A DNA stretch of 64,000 bases from Paenibacillus silagei (GTDB lineage Bacteria; Bacillota; Bacilli; Paenibacillales; Paenibacillaceae). The stretch spans positions 152,776 to 216,775 of the forward strand of contig NZ_JAGGLV010000012.1 in assembly GCF_017874735.1 (NCBI RefSeq), in the 5' to 3' direction. The notes under the pieces are model-generated. The model did no database searches and was not told the DNA's origin. It was given only the letters and a program-made list of their open reading frames with translations. This document shows, one piece after another, positions 37,048 through 46,038 of the stretch. The position numbers and the translations under genes were made by a program. The first letter of the stretch is position 1; every line of letters starts with the position of its first letter.

Positions 37048-37929
37048 CTACTCTTTCATACCGGATGTGGCCATCGTCTGGATGACACTGCTCTGTGAAA
37101 TAATGAACAACAGAATCGGCACGGTCATCAGCAGCAGAGCGACTGCCGCTCCGACCCCGGCACGCGCAATTCCGCCCTGGATGACCTGGCTGAGCGCGTA
37201 GTGAAGTGTCTTCAGGTTCTCACTGTAGATGAAGCTTCCTCCATCTGTGCCCCACAGCGCCGGAAATTGCAGGATCATCAGCGTCAGCCAGGCCGGCTTC
37301 ACATTCGGCATTACGATTTGCCAGAACACGCGGTACTCGTTCGCACCGTCGATTTTGGCCGCCTCAATCAGTGCATCCGGGATCTGCTCCATGAACTGCT
37401 TCATCAGGAACAAACCTAGTGAAAAGGCCAGTGACGGGACGATAATCGCCGCCTGGGTATTGATCCACCCCAGCTGCGACATGACCAGATAGTTGGGGAT
37501 CGCCGTAACATGCGGCGAGAACATCAGGGACAGCACTACAATCTTGAACAGAATGCTGGAGCCCGGGAATTTGAACTTGGCCAGCGGATACGCCGCTGCC
37601 GACGCCAGCAGGATATGTCCTGCGGTTCCTACCAGGGTGATCAGCAGTGTATTCGCAATGTATCTGGTGAACGGCACCCAGGAATTCCCCATGATCACCA
37701 TCAGGTCGGTGAAGTTCTCCAGCGTCGGGTTCCGCACCAGGAATCTCGGCGGGAAGATGAACAGCTCATCCAGCGGCTTGAAGGCATTATTCACCGTATA
37801 GATCAGCGGAAGAACCATGAACGCGCCGAAGCCCAGCAGCAGGCCGAAGAGCATAAAGCTGACAGCAAAGGAACGGTTCAGTCTTTTTTGAGGGCGAAGG
37901 GCCCCTATCACTCTTGAATACAGGGTCAT
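37048..37929 (-). CDS. Carbohydrate ABC transporter permease (MalG type)
   Basis: 293 aa, six helices, EAA loop LIEAAKIDGANEYRVFWQIVMP. It overlaps the partner permease by 4 bp and is followed 18 bp later by the NHL gene. First permease pair of the ten-gene locus. Confidence 0.92.
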   Translation of the reverse strand: MTLYSRVIGALRPQKRLNRSFAVSFMLFGLLLGFGAFMVLPLIYTVNNAFKPLDELFIFPPRFLVRNPTLENFTDLMVIMGNSWVPFTRYIANTLLITLVGTAGHILLASAAAYPLAKFKFPGSSILFKIVVLSLMFSPHVTAIPNYLVMSQLGWINTQAAIIVPSLAFSLGLFLMKQFMEQIPDALIEAAKIDGANEYRVFWQIVMPNVKPAWLTLMILQFPALWGTDGGSFIYSENLKTLHYALSQVIQGGIARAGVGAAVALLLMTVPILLFIISQSSVIQTMATSGMKE

Positions 37930-38891
37930 TCACCCACCTTTCGAAGCAGCTTCTGGGTCATCATGTTGGTTCCGAGCATAATTGCGAAGAGAATAGTGGC
38001 AATCGCAGAGGCATAGCCCATCTCAAAGCGCAGTGTCCCGTAATCCATCAAATGCGTGACCACCGTATGTCCCGCATAGTTAACGCTCGGGAAGCCCGCC
38101 AGCGCAATAGAGACCTCAGCCACCGCGAAGGAGGCGGTAATCTGCATGACCGCGCCGAACATCAGCTGCGGGCGCATGGACGGCAGGGTAATGAACCACA
38201 GCTCCTGCCAGCGGTTCCTGATTCCGTCCATCGCTCCGGCCTCGAACAGCGTCTGGTCCACGGTCTGAAGTCCGGCGATGAAGGCCAGGAAGCTTGTGCC
38301 AAGACTCAGCCAGAGCTGCACAATAATGATAATGGGGAGAATGTACTTCTCATTCTGCAGCCATATAATCGGCTCCAGCAGCACCCCGATCTTCATCAGG
38401 AAGCCGTTAAGATAACCATAGCTGTCCCCCGAGAAGACAATCAGCCAGATGAAGAACACATTGCCCGAGATCGAAGGCGCATAGAAGACCAGCGTCATCA
38501 GCGACCGGACAAAGGGCGACAGCTCATTAATCAGCCAAGCGAACAGGAAGCAGGCGATATAGCTTAACGGACCTGTGATGACCGCGAACAAAAAGGTGTT
38601 CTTCAGCGCGATCATGAACACATCATCGCCCAGCAGCAGCCTGGAATAGTTCTCCCAGCCGATGAATCTCGGCGTCTCCAGCATATTGAAATAGAAGAAG
38701 CTCAGCCCGAAGGAGACGACCACCGGGATCACCGTGAACAGGAAGAAGATGATCATATAGGGACTCATCATGAAATAATAATGCTTGCTCTTCTTGATAT
38801 CTCTCCATAATTGCGCCAGACGGGATTCCTTGACCGGACCGCCAGCCAGCCCTGGCAAGGCTGGTTCAGTGGTATTCTGTATTTGTACCAT
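37926..38891 (-). CDS. Carbohydrate ABC transporter permease (MalF type)
   Basis: 321 aa, N-terminal cytoplasmic extension (TEPALPGLAGGPVKESRLAQL) then six helices. The EAA loop LFEAGAMDGIRNRWQELWFITLP has an insertion and a Met for the usual Ile, so ATPase contact may differ slightly. Start MVQIQNTTEP lies 18 bp after the hybrid SBP gene. Confidence 0.92.
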   Translation of the reverse strand: MVQIQNTTEPALPGLAGGPVKESRLAQLWRDIKKSKHYYFMMSPYMIIFFLFTVIPVVVSFGLSFFYFNMLETPRFIGWENYSRLLLGDDVFMIALKNTFLFAVITGPLSYIACFLFAWLINELSPFVRSLMTLVFYAPSISGNVFFIWLIVFSGDSYGYLNGFLMKIGVLLEPIIWLQNEKYILPIIIIVQLWLSLGTSFLAFIAGLQTVDQTLFEAGAMDGIRNRWQELWFITLPSMRPQLMFGAVMQITASFAVAEVSIALAGFPSVNYAGHTVVTHLMDYGTLRFEMGYASAIATILFAIMLGTNMMTQKLLRKVGE

Positions 38892-38909
38892 CAGCTTGCA
38901 GCCTCCAAC

Positions 38910-41804
38910 CTAATACGGAAGTTTGAATTCCTTCCGTTTGATCTGAATTTCATCGTTAATGTAGATCAGATAATCCGACAGGGCTTCACGCGGATTCACA
39001 TTCCCGTTGACCACCTTGCGGAACGCATTGTCCAGATGCCGGCCTGTGAAGTACCCGCCAGGAACCTGAGGGTTACCCTTCACCCACTGCCACTGGCTCT
39101 CCAGTTCCTTGTAATCCTTCACCGGCCACGGCAGCTCCTCCAGCGCTTCAATGTTCGCGGTCGGATAACGTGCCGCCGCTCCCATCAGTCCTTCCATTTC
39201 CCGGCCGTACTGGACCTGGGTGTCCTTGTCTGTCCACCACTTCATGAATTCCCAGGACGAATCCTTGTCCTTGGCATTCTCCAGCAGCATGACACCGGTT
39301 GTATGGCTGGCTACGCTATGGTCCACCGTGCCGTCCGCCTGCTTCGTTCCCGGCACCACCGTGAATTCCCACAAATTGCGGATTTCCGGCGCCATTACTG
39401 TCAGGCTGTTATAGATGGTGTAATCGGCAATCCCGATTGGGATCTCGCCTGTACGGAAACGGTTCGGAAAGTCCACCTTCACCGGGAACTTGTAATTGGT
39501 ATAGAACTGGGTCCACTTGTTAAATTCACTCATGGAGGTCTCCGAGTTCAGCGCGCTTCGCTTCTGGTCGTCCGTGTAGAGCTGCCCGCCGTTCTGGTAG
39601 AGCAGCATGGTGAAGGCCGCATTGGGCACCAGCGTCGCGTTGTTCAGTGTATCCTCCAGGGGAAGATAGAACTCCAGATTATGTCTCTGCAGCACAGAGA
39701 CGACATTGTAGACTTCCTCCCACGTAGCAGGGGGCTCCAGACCAAGCTCCTGCAGAATATCCTTCCGGTAAAAGAGCATCGGGAAGATCTGCTGCTCAGG
39801 CAGCCCGTAGACGCTTCCATTGTACTTATAAGGCGTAAGGGCGCTGTCGCGGAAGCGGTCAGCCACTTCTTTGAAATCGGCGAACTGGGACAGATCGGCC
39901 GATGCTTTGCGCATCGCATAGTTCACTGGAAGATCCTCGCCGATCTGCATGGCTACGTCCGGCCCTTCGCCCGCCAGGGTTGCCGGCAGCAGAATGTTCG
40001 GAGGCACCAGCCGCAGTGCCACGGAGATGCCCGAATCCGGCGTGAAGGTATCGTCAATCATGCTCTTCATCACTTGAGCCTGATCCCGGCCGGTCGAAAT
40101 CCAGACCGTAATCGCCTTCTGGTTCTTCGTCACGTTACCGATACTGTCATAGTCTTCGGTATACGAGGCGCCATACGCTCTCAGCTCATGCTTCAGCTTC
40201 TGGAAGAAGGTCGCCTGCGCAGACGGAAGCGGCTTATCCGGCGCCGAGACCACCAGTGAATCCAGTGTCAGCGGCTGTTCCCGTACGCTAAGAATCCAGG
40301 TCCCCAGTCCGCCGACATTCGTCTTGAAGGAGACCAGCCGTTTGGCTACCGTGTCCGGATGCTTAGCCATATCCTCTAGCTGGGTAACCATCGAGTACAA
40401 CACCGATACCTTGTCGCTGCGTTCCCCGGTGGCCTGCTCCAGATATTCGCCGACACCGCGGATAATCTCCGCCTGCTCCCGGAATACCTTGGTCATCTCC
40501 GGTATCCGCTTCTCCAGCTGATAGTCGCGGAACTTATCCGGGTTGTTGGAGGTAATCGCCAGAATATTGCGGTACATTTCATTCAAGGTCAGGACACTGG
40601 ACTGGACAGTACGGACCAGCGGCGCGATATCGCCCAGGGTCACGGTCAGTCTCAGCTTGTGCGTCCCTTCTGTAAGATGGAACAGATAAGGCTCTTCCCC
40701 GCCGAGTACATTCATCTGCCAGCCGGGAGAGTAATTGAAGCGGATCTGCTTCATCTCGGTGAACGGATATTCACCATCAATGGTCAGGCTGCGGTTGGCA
40801 TAGACGCCCCGGAGCTGATTCTGCTTTTCCTTGAGCGCTATCCGGTACAGACCTTCTTCAGGGACATCAATCTCCCATTCGATCCATTGCCCCGGAAGCT
40901 TCCAGTTCACCCCGCCGATGGTGTTGATCCTTAAATTTGAGACGGCATAAGGAACCACTGCCGGGCTGGAGCGGTCCGATAACGGGTATAAGGTAGGCGA
41001 GGATTTGGCGGATGCCGCTTCGGCCTGGACCTCGATATAAGGCTCTTGTACCGGCTGAAGGCCTTTAGTCTCATACTCCTGCTTAGCCTCTGCATAGGAG
41101 CGCACTGTCCGGTCCTGGAACAGCTCAATATAATCAATGGCCATCGGCTCACGGAGTGCGGTCAGCGACAGGGTCTGGTTTCCCTGCTCCAGATAGAAGG
41201 CATACGGCTCCTCATAGAAGCCTTCACTGTCCGCAATGACCGTGGACTGCCACACCGGCTGCTCCACCTGTCTGGGGCGCAGATCGTTGCCTCGGTCATC
41301 CTGCTTAATGACCTCCTCACGGTTCCCCCAGACCCGGTCGAAGAGCAAGGTATCCGCTCCCTTGAACGGCACCTCCCGGTTGATGGATAAGGAACGTTCA
41401 ATGGACGAGCTTTTGCCTTCCACCGGATAATAATGAACCCGGATGTTGTACAGCCCGGATTCCGGAACCGGCACCTCCCAGGAGATGGTTCCCGATTCCT
41501 GGGTAATGACTGCTGCTCCGTCAAGCCCCTCGAATTGCTGCTTCACCTCAAAGACATCTCCGCTGCCGGGGGAATAGCTCTCCCCTTCGATGCGGATCTC
41601 CCGGTCAGGGCGCGGGGCATCCCCGTGTTGCTTCAGATAGGCTTCATAGCTGCCTTCTTCAGCATCCTGCGCGGCTGCCGTGAACTTGCCTACTGCGGGA
41701 GAGTCGGAATGCACAGGCTGCCCCGAGGAATTAAATATCCAGATCGTCCCGGCCAGCAGGACAACAACCAATATAATCGCTATGTTCCTGATTCGAATAT
41801 TCAA
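38910..41804 (-). CDS. Membrane-anchored SBP with two N-terminal CBM-like domains
   Basis: 964 aa, TTG start behind GGGAGGAG. One N-terminal helix (about 7-24) without a lipobox Cys anchors it. Two jelly-roll, CBM6/35-like modules follow: about 65-215 (IRIEGESYSPGSG, WEVPVPESGLYNIRVHYYP) and about 250-405 (YIEVQAEAASAK, WEIDVPEEGLYRIALKE). A helical region (405-520) leads to a C-terminal family 1 SBP (about 560-960; AGEGPDVAMQIGEDLPVNYA, VYGLPEQQIFPMLFYRKDIL). About twice the size of a normal SBP. It could hold the importer on a polysaccharide, or pass ligand on. Second SBP of the locus. Confidence 0.88.
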   Translation of the reverse strand: MNIRIRNIAIILVVVLLAGTIWIFNSSGQPVHSDSPAVGKFTAAAQDAEEGSYEAYLKQHGDAPRPDREIRIEGESYSPGSGDVFEVKQQFEGLDGAAVITQESGTISWEVPVPESGLYNIRVHYYPVEGKSSSIERSLSINREVPFKGADTLLFDRVWGNREEVIKQDDRGNDLRPRQVEQPVWQSTVIADSEGFYEEPYAFYLEQGNQTLSLTALREPMAIDYIELFQDRTVRSYAEAKQEYETKGLQPVQEPYIEVQAEAASAKSSPTLYPLSDRSSPAVVPYAVSNLRINTIGGVNWKLPGQWIEWEIDVPEEGLYRIALKEKQNQLRGVYANRSLTIDGEYPFTEMKQIRFNYSPGWQMNVLGGEEPYLFHLTEGTHKLRLTVTLGDIAPLVRTVQSSVLTLNEMYRNILAITSNNPDKFRDYQLEKRIPEMTKVFREQAEIIRGVGEYLEQATGERSDKVSVLYSMVTQLEDMAKHPDTVAKRLVSFKTNVGGLGTWILSVREQPLTLDSLVVSAPDKPLPSAQATFFQKLKHELRAYGASYTEDYDSIGNVTKNQKAITVWISTGRDQAQVMKSMIDDTFTPDSGISVALRLVPPNILLPATLAGEGPDVAMQIGEDLPVNYAMRKASADLSQFADFKEVADRFRDSALTPYKYNGSVYGLPEQQIFPMLFYRKDILQELGLEPPATWEEVYNVVSVLQRHNLEFYLPLEDTLNNATLVPNAAFTMLLYQNGGQLYTDDQKRSALNSETSMSEFNKWTQFYTNYKFPVKVDFPNRFRTGEIPIGIADYTIYNSLTVMAPEIRNLWEFTVVPGTKQADGTVDHSVASHTTGVMLLENAKDKDSSWEFMKWWTDKDTQVQYGREMEGLMGAAARYPTANIEALEELPWPVKDYKELESQWQWVKGNPQVPGGYFTGRHLDNAFRKVVNGNVNPREALSDYLIYINDEIQIKRKEFKLPY

Positions 41805-41879
41805 CGTACTCCTCCCTTTAAGCGATGGATCATAAGTTGGTATATTTCAAGTTCCAGCTCTATAATTGCCGCAAGAATG

Positions 41880-41910
41880 GGAACAACAGTCCGCGGGGGA
41901 CTGTTGTTCC
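41880..41910 (-). promoter_or_regulatory. 13-bp intercistronic stem-loop after the SBP gene
   Basis: GGAACAACAGTCC (41880-41892) and GGACTGTTGTTCC (41898-41910) pair perfectly around GCGGG. No T-run follows on the minus strand, so partial termination or 3' end protection of the SBP mRNA is more likely than full termination. Confidence 0.75.
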
Positions 41911-41924
41911 ATGCGGATATCCGT

Positions 41925-43313
41925 TTATTTTTTGTAGACTGCGTCTACAGAAGCCTGAACCTTCGCCTTGTACTTCTGAATGACAGTAGATGCCGAGGTT
42001 CCCTTCTTCAGTTCGTCAATCATCTCGTAGTAAGGCATGGTTGAGAAGGTATTATGGTTCGTGAGCAGCATGCCGCCTTCGACCAGCTTGGCGTTGTTGA
42101 TATCATCCTCGTTGTCATACGTGCTCTCCAGGGAAGCCTGCTTCGGATAATCGTAGATGGACTCGATATCGTTGATCTTCTCCCAGATATACAGCAGCTG
42201 ATCCGGATTCTCGGCCTTCTTCGGGATGGTCAGGAACTGGACATTGGATTCCACACTGTGGTATTCGGTAGCATTAGGTCCTTTTGGAAAAGGAACAAAG
42301 CCGATATCATAATCCTTCATATCCGTCTTGAAGCCGTTCGCCTCATAATCTGCTCCTGCATACATCAGCGTGTTCCCCTGACGGAAGAACTGCGCCGGTT
42401 CCTGCCAGTCCCCGCCTTCTGTCGGCCGCGCTACCTTCTCGGCACCCAGCTTGGCGATGAACTTGAAGACCTCCAGCAGCTTGGGATCATCGAGATTCTG
42501 TTTATCGTCAATGGTCAGATCGGTCTCGTTGGAGGCCAGCGCCATTTCCAGGAACCCGCCTGAGGCCAAGCCCCAAACATCAAGTTTCCCGTTGTTATCT
42601 GTATCCTTGTTCGCTTCTTTGGCGACTTGGGTGAAGGTCTCCCAGTTCCAGTTATCCTCGTTCACATATTCCTGGAGCGGCTTCATGCCCAGCTTCTTCA
42701 TCAGGGTGCGGTTATAGAATACTCCGCTGATCAGGTTGCCCGCATTCTCCGAGAAGCCATAGCCCCGGCCCTCATATTGCGAGAATTCTGTAGTCATACG
42801 CTGATTGAAGGCATTCTCATTCTTGGTGTACTCGTCAACCGGCCAGAACATATCCTGCTTCGTCAGCACCGGAATCATATAGCCCTTGCCCATTCTGACA
42901 ATATCGCCAAGCGGTTCACCGGCGACCAGTGAAGCCACAACCTTCTTCTGGTATTCACCGAAGTCCAGCGCTACATATTCAACCTTGAAATTATGCTTGG
43001 CCATCAATTCCTTCAGATTCTTCGAGCGCTGGATATTATCAGGATTGTCCTCGGGAATCGTCATATCCCACCAGGACACAATCTTGATCGTTCTGCCGCC
43101 CATATCGAAATCTTTTTCCGGTGTAGCATTGCTCGGCTCTGCAGTCGGTGTAGCTTCTGCAGTAGCCTCAGCTGCCGGAGCCTCCGTAGCCGCCGCCGGC
43201 TGGGCTGACGCTCCCCCGCCGGCGTTCCCGCCGTTCCCCGCTCCTCCACATGCCGTCGTTGCAGCTAATAACAACATACTAATAAATACTGACATTACCT
43301 TTTTTGCCCGCAT
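41925..43313 (-). CDS. Sugar ABC transporter substrate-binding lipoprotein
   Basis: 462 aa from ATG at 43313 behind GGGGGG. Signal peptide with lipobox LAATTACGG, an Ala/Gly/Pro-rich linker, then a family 1 SBP (IKIVSWWDMTIPEDN; GVFYNRTLMKKLGM; RQGNTLMYAGADYE). First gene of the ten-gene locus. Its upstream region holds a possible -10, a CAGGTG palindrome and a cre-like site. Confidence 0.92.
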   Translation of the reverse strand: MRAKKVMSVFISMLLLAATTACGGAGNGGNAGGGASAQPAAATEAPAAEATAEATPTAEPSNATPEKDFDMGGRTIKIVSWWDMTIPEDNPDNIQRSKNLKELMAKHNFKVEYVALDFGEYQKKVVASLVAGEPLGDIVRMGKGYMIPVLTKQDMFWPVDEYTKNENAFNQRMTTEFSQYEGRGYGFSENAGNLISGVFYNRTLMKKLGMKPLQEYVNEDNWNWETFTQVAKEANKDTDNNGKLDVWGLASGGFLEMALASNETDLTIDDKQNLDDPKLLEVFKFIAKLGAEKVARPTEGGDWQEPAQFFRQGNTLMYAGADYEANGFKTDMKDYDIGFVPFPKGPNATEYHSVESNVQFLTIPKKAENPDQLLYIWEKINDIESIYDYPKQASLESTYDNEDDINNAKLVEGGMLLTNHNTFSTMPYYEMIDELKKGTSASTVIQKYKAKVQASVDAVYKK

Positions 43314-43350
43314 GATCTGTCCCCCCAAGTATGAATGACTTACCTCGAAA

Positions 43351-43414
43351 GTTTAGCGCTTACATTTTCAGGCAGCAACCCGTCTAACTTCAGGTGTTCA
43401 CCTGTCAAATTATA
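43351..43414 (-). promoter_or_regulatory. Control region of the ten-gene importer locus
   Basis: On the minus strand: TATAAT (43414-43409) as possible -10 with no good -35; palindrome CAGGTG-TT-CACCTG (43391-43404) just downstream; and TGTAAGCGCTAAAC (43364-43351), which fits the cre consensus except for the last two bases. Repression by CcpA as a roadblock is plausible. Confidence 0.45.
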
Positions 43415-43480
43415 GGTCCGGCCCGCAAGTCCTTATCCACCGCGCAACCGGATTTCGATCAGGTAAACAAATGGAGCCTG

Positions 43481-43525
43481 GTGCAAGAATTGCACATTGT
43501 AGCGCCCGGCTCTGTTGCACATAAT
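43481..43525 (+). promoter_or_regulatory. Promoter and inverted repeat before the atypical regulator
   Basis: -35 TTGTAG (43497-43502), 17 bp, -10 CATAAT (43520-43525). Directly upstream is GTGCAA-GAA-TTGCAC (43481-43495), a perfect inverted repeat. TTGCACAT recurs at 43490 and 43515, 25 bp apart, overlapping the promoter. This may be an autoregulatory site. Confidence 0.5.
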
Positions 43526-43566
43526 GAATGAAGGAAGCTTAACTTCTCTCTGAAAGCGGGGTCTTC

Positions 43567-44337
43567 ATGTTGTACAGAATCTTATGTGTAGAGCGAAACG
43601 CCCAAGTGCGGGAGATCGCTTCTTATATGGCAGGGAGCAGACTTAAGAATTTCATCATTCATGCGCATGCTGATTATTCATCCGATATTCTGCGGCTGAT
43701 CCGCAGCGAGGGGATATCACTTGTTCTTCTGAATATCAGGGATGCCCATACGCCGGGCATGAGAGTCTGTGAGCAGATCAGGCAGGGAAGCTCCGTTCCG
43801 ATTATTCTGCTCGGGGGCAGCGGAGATTTCGGGCTGGCGCGCCAAGCCTTACTCTATAATGTAAGCGATTACTTAACAGACCCGGTGGACCCGGCTGAGC
43901 TGGGCGGAAGTCTGGAGGCGGTTAGTCGGGTGCTGGCTCAGGCTGGCAAACCCGCTGCTGTAGAGCGGGATTATGCTCAGTTCACCATTCAAAAAGAGCC
44001 GTCCTCCCCGTGTCCGATCGTCAGTACGATCAAGCAATGCGTGGATGAGCAGCTCCATCATAATATTACACTCAAGCAGATCTCCGACACCCTGAACTTC
44101 AATTGCGCCTATCTCGGACAGAAATTCAAGCAGCAGGAGAAGATGTCCTTCAACGAATACCTTCTGCGCCAGCGGATGGAGAAGGCCAAGCTGCTGCTGG
44201 AAACGACCGACATGAAGATCTATGAGATTGCAGACGCTGTCGGATATTCGGAAATCGACTGGTTCTACAAGAAATTCAGAGAATACACGGGAACCAGCGC
44301 CAATGAATACCGCAAGCAATGCTTCGTCATTGCCTGA
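43567..44337 (+). CDS. AraC-type regulator with degenerate receiver domain
   Basis: 256 aa, half the length of the other YesN-like regulators here because the central linker is missing. The receiver-like half (1-125) keeps the fold, but the acidic pair is replaced (CVERNA), the phospho-acceptor position is Asn (LVLLNIRDAHTPGM), and the conserved Lys is Asp (DYLTDPVDP). It therefore should not be phosphorylated. The AraC double HTH (about 150-252; ITLKQISDTLNFNCAYLGQKF, YEIADAVGYSEIDWFYKKF) is intact. No kinase gene is adjacent. It is divergent from the xylan locus and upstream of the Lpl-type importer, either of which could be its target. Confidence 0.88.
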   Translation: MLYRILCVERNAQVREIASYMAGSRLKNFIIHAHADYSSDILRLIRSEGISLVLLNIRDAHTPGMRVCEQIRQGSSVPIILLGGSGDFGLARQALLYNVSDYLTDPVDPAELGGSLEAVSRVLAQAGKPAAVERDYAQFTIQKEPSSPCPIVSTIKQCVDEQLHHNITLKQISDTLNFNCAYLGQKFKQQEKMSFNEYLLRQRMEKAKLLLETTDMKIYEIADAVGYSEIDWFYKKFREYTGTSANEYRKQCFVIA

Positions 44338-44446
44338 GGCAGAGGGGGGTGGAGGGAGCGGCCTGTACGAAATCTGGAGCAAGGCTCTGGATAAGTACGG
44401 CTGCTGCGTGCCAGACCATCGAAGCAGCGCTGCTCCCCGTCCATTT

Positions 44447-44799
44447 GATGAAATCAGGGGCACTAATGCCCCTCATTCGGCTCATCCGCCCACTTTTGAT
44501 GAAATCAGGGGCACTAATGCCCCTCATTCGGCTCATCCGCCCACTTTTGATGAAATCAAGGGCACTAATGCCCCTCATTCGGCTCATCCGCCCAACTTTG
44601 ATGAAATCAGGGGCACTAATGCCCCTCATTCGGCTCATCCGCCCACTTTTAATGAAATCAGGGGCACTAATACCCCTCATTCGGCTCATCCGCCCAACTT
44701 TAATGAAATCAGGGGCACTAATGCCCCTCATTCGGCTCATCCGCCCACTTTTAATGAAATCAGGGGCACTAATACCCCTCATTCGGCTCATCCGCCCCT
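44447..44799. repeat. 51-bp-period hairpin repeat array B (seven units)
   Basis: Units start at 44447, 44498, 44549, 44600, 44651, 44702 and 44753. Core: GGGGCA-CTAA-TGCCCC, then TCATTCGGCTCATCCGCCCA. Units 5 and 7 have TACCCC in the right arm, which still pairs as G-U if the minus strand is the RNA but mismatches in plus-strand RNA. Open frames of about 200 codons cross it (including one at 44222-44932) because 51 is a multiple of 3; they are not genes. Confidence 0.95.
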
Positions 44800-44949
44800 C
44801 AGCCTCCCGCATTCCTTTCTTCCCGCTCCTAAAAACTCCCGTTTCGGCTCCGACTCCTGCTTCTCTCACTCGCCCCTCCCATACAATTGCCCTTCTCATC
44901 CGCGTCTCCTTCACCTGACAATAGATCAATAATTGGTGAGGATCGGTCA
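44800..44949. other. Gene-free, pyrimidine-rich stretch
   Basis: The plus strand is strongly C/T-rich from 44800 to 44920 (for example TTCTCTCACTCGCCCCTCCC). I see no gene, RNA or terminator. It leads into the promoter of the Lpl-type importer. Confidence 0.5.
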
Positions 44950-45003
44950 TTGTAGGAAGATAAACGATAACTTATTATAGTTTCATACATGAAAGCGTTA
45001 TCA
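44950..45003 (+). promoter_or_regulatory. Promoter with perfect cre site for the Lpl-type importer
   Basis: -35 TTGTAG (44950-44955), 17-bp spacer, -10 TATTAT (44973-44978). TGAAAGCGTTATCA (44990-45003) matches the Bacillus cre consensus TGWAANCGNTNWCA at every position and lies just after the expected start of transcription. CcpA would block this operon when preferred sugars are present. Confidence 0.75.
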
Positions 45004-45123
45004 AAAACGGAGGTTGCTTACTGAAGAAGGGGGATGACAGACAGACAAGATGCCCGGGATTGCTTGCCCCGGCTTAGCTTCAGGAAGCAATCATACAAAG
45101 AGAATATGATGAGGAGTGAAACA

Positions 45124-46038
45124 ATGCGCAGCCAGAGCATGAGAAGCAATTCGTTCCGGAAATTCCTTTACATCTCTCCCTTTATGCTTTTACTCGCTGT
45201 CTTTGCCTACTATCCGCTCTATGGATGGGTATATGCATTTTTTGACTACACCCCGCCTATCCCGTTGTCCCAATCTGAGTTCGTCGGCTTCAAATGGTTC
45301 CATTCCCTGGTTGAGAATCAGGTCAAGATCGACCAGCTGATGCAGGTCATCTGGAATACCTTCGGCATCAGCGGACTGGGCATCCTCTTTTCCTGGCTCC
45401 CGATGATCTTCGCCATCTTCCTGACCGAGATCAAGGCGGTACGTTTCCGCAAATTCATACAGACGGTCACCACGCTGCCGAACTTTATCAGTTGGGTGCT
45501 TGTGTACTCCCTCGCCTTCTCCATGTTCTCCAGTGAGGGGATGGTCAACGGCTTCCTGCATATGACTGGGCTGACCGATTCACCTACAATGTTCCTGCAG
45601 AGCTCGGAGCATGTCTGGTGGACCATGTGGGCCTGGGCTACCTGGAAGACACTCGGCTGGTCCGCCATTCTGTACATCGCGGCCATCATGGGCATCGACG
45701 AATCGCTGTATGAAGCGGCTTATGTGGACGGGGCTACCCGGATGCAGGTTATCCGCCATGTCGTATTGCCAAGCATGATGCCAACCTACTTCGTCCTGCT
45801 GATGCTCCAGATTGCCAGCTTCCTGAACAACGGATTGGAGCAGTATTTCGTGTTCCAGAATGCGTTTAACAAGGACACTATTCAGGTTCTTGATCTATAT
45901 GTGTATAACCTCGCCATGGGCGGCGGCAGCTATTCCGTCTCCGTTGCGATCAGTATGCTGAAGAGTGTAATCAGCGTGGTGCTTCTCTTTTCGGTGAACG
46001 GTCTGTCCAAAATGCTGAGAGGAGAGGGCATTGTATGA
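45124..46038 (+). CDS. ABC transporter permease (LplB/YteP type)
   Basis: 304 aa from ATG at 45124, chosen because GAGGAG lies 7 nt upstream; 30 upstream in-frame codons have no RBS. Six helices start with FLYISPFMLLLAVFAYYPLYGW; EAA loop LYEAAYVDGATRMQVIRHVVLP. Of the LplB branch of CUT1 permeases, usually importing complex oligosaccharides. Overlaps the next gene by 4 bp. Confidence 0.92.
   Translation: MRSQSMRSNSFRKFLYISPFMLLLAVFAYYPLYGWVYAFFDYTPPIPLSQSEFVGFKWFHSLVENQVKIDQLMQVIWNTFGISGLGILFSWLPMIFAIFLTEIKAVRFRKFIQTVTTLPNFISWVLVYSLAFSMFSSEGMVNGFLHMTGLTDSPTMFLQSSEHVWWTMWAWATWKTLGWSAILYIAAIMGIDESLYEAAYVDGATRMQVIRHVVLPSMMPTYFVLLMLQIASFLNNGLEQYFVFQNAFNKDTIQVLDLYVYNLAMGGGSYSVSVAISMLKSVISVVLLFSVNGLSKMLRGEGIV

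Noticed and set aside
44222..44950. Open frames of about 200 codons on both strands, with 17-residue repeats
   Set aside because: They are produced by the 51-bp repeats (a multiple of three without stops). There is no RBS, and one frame simply runs out of the regulator gene.
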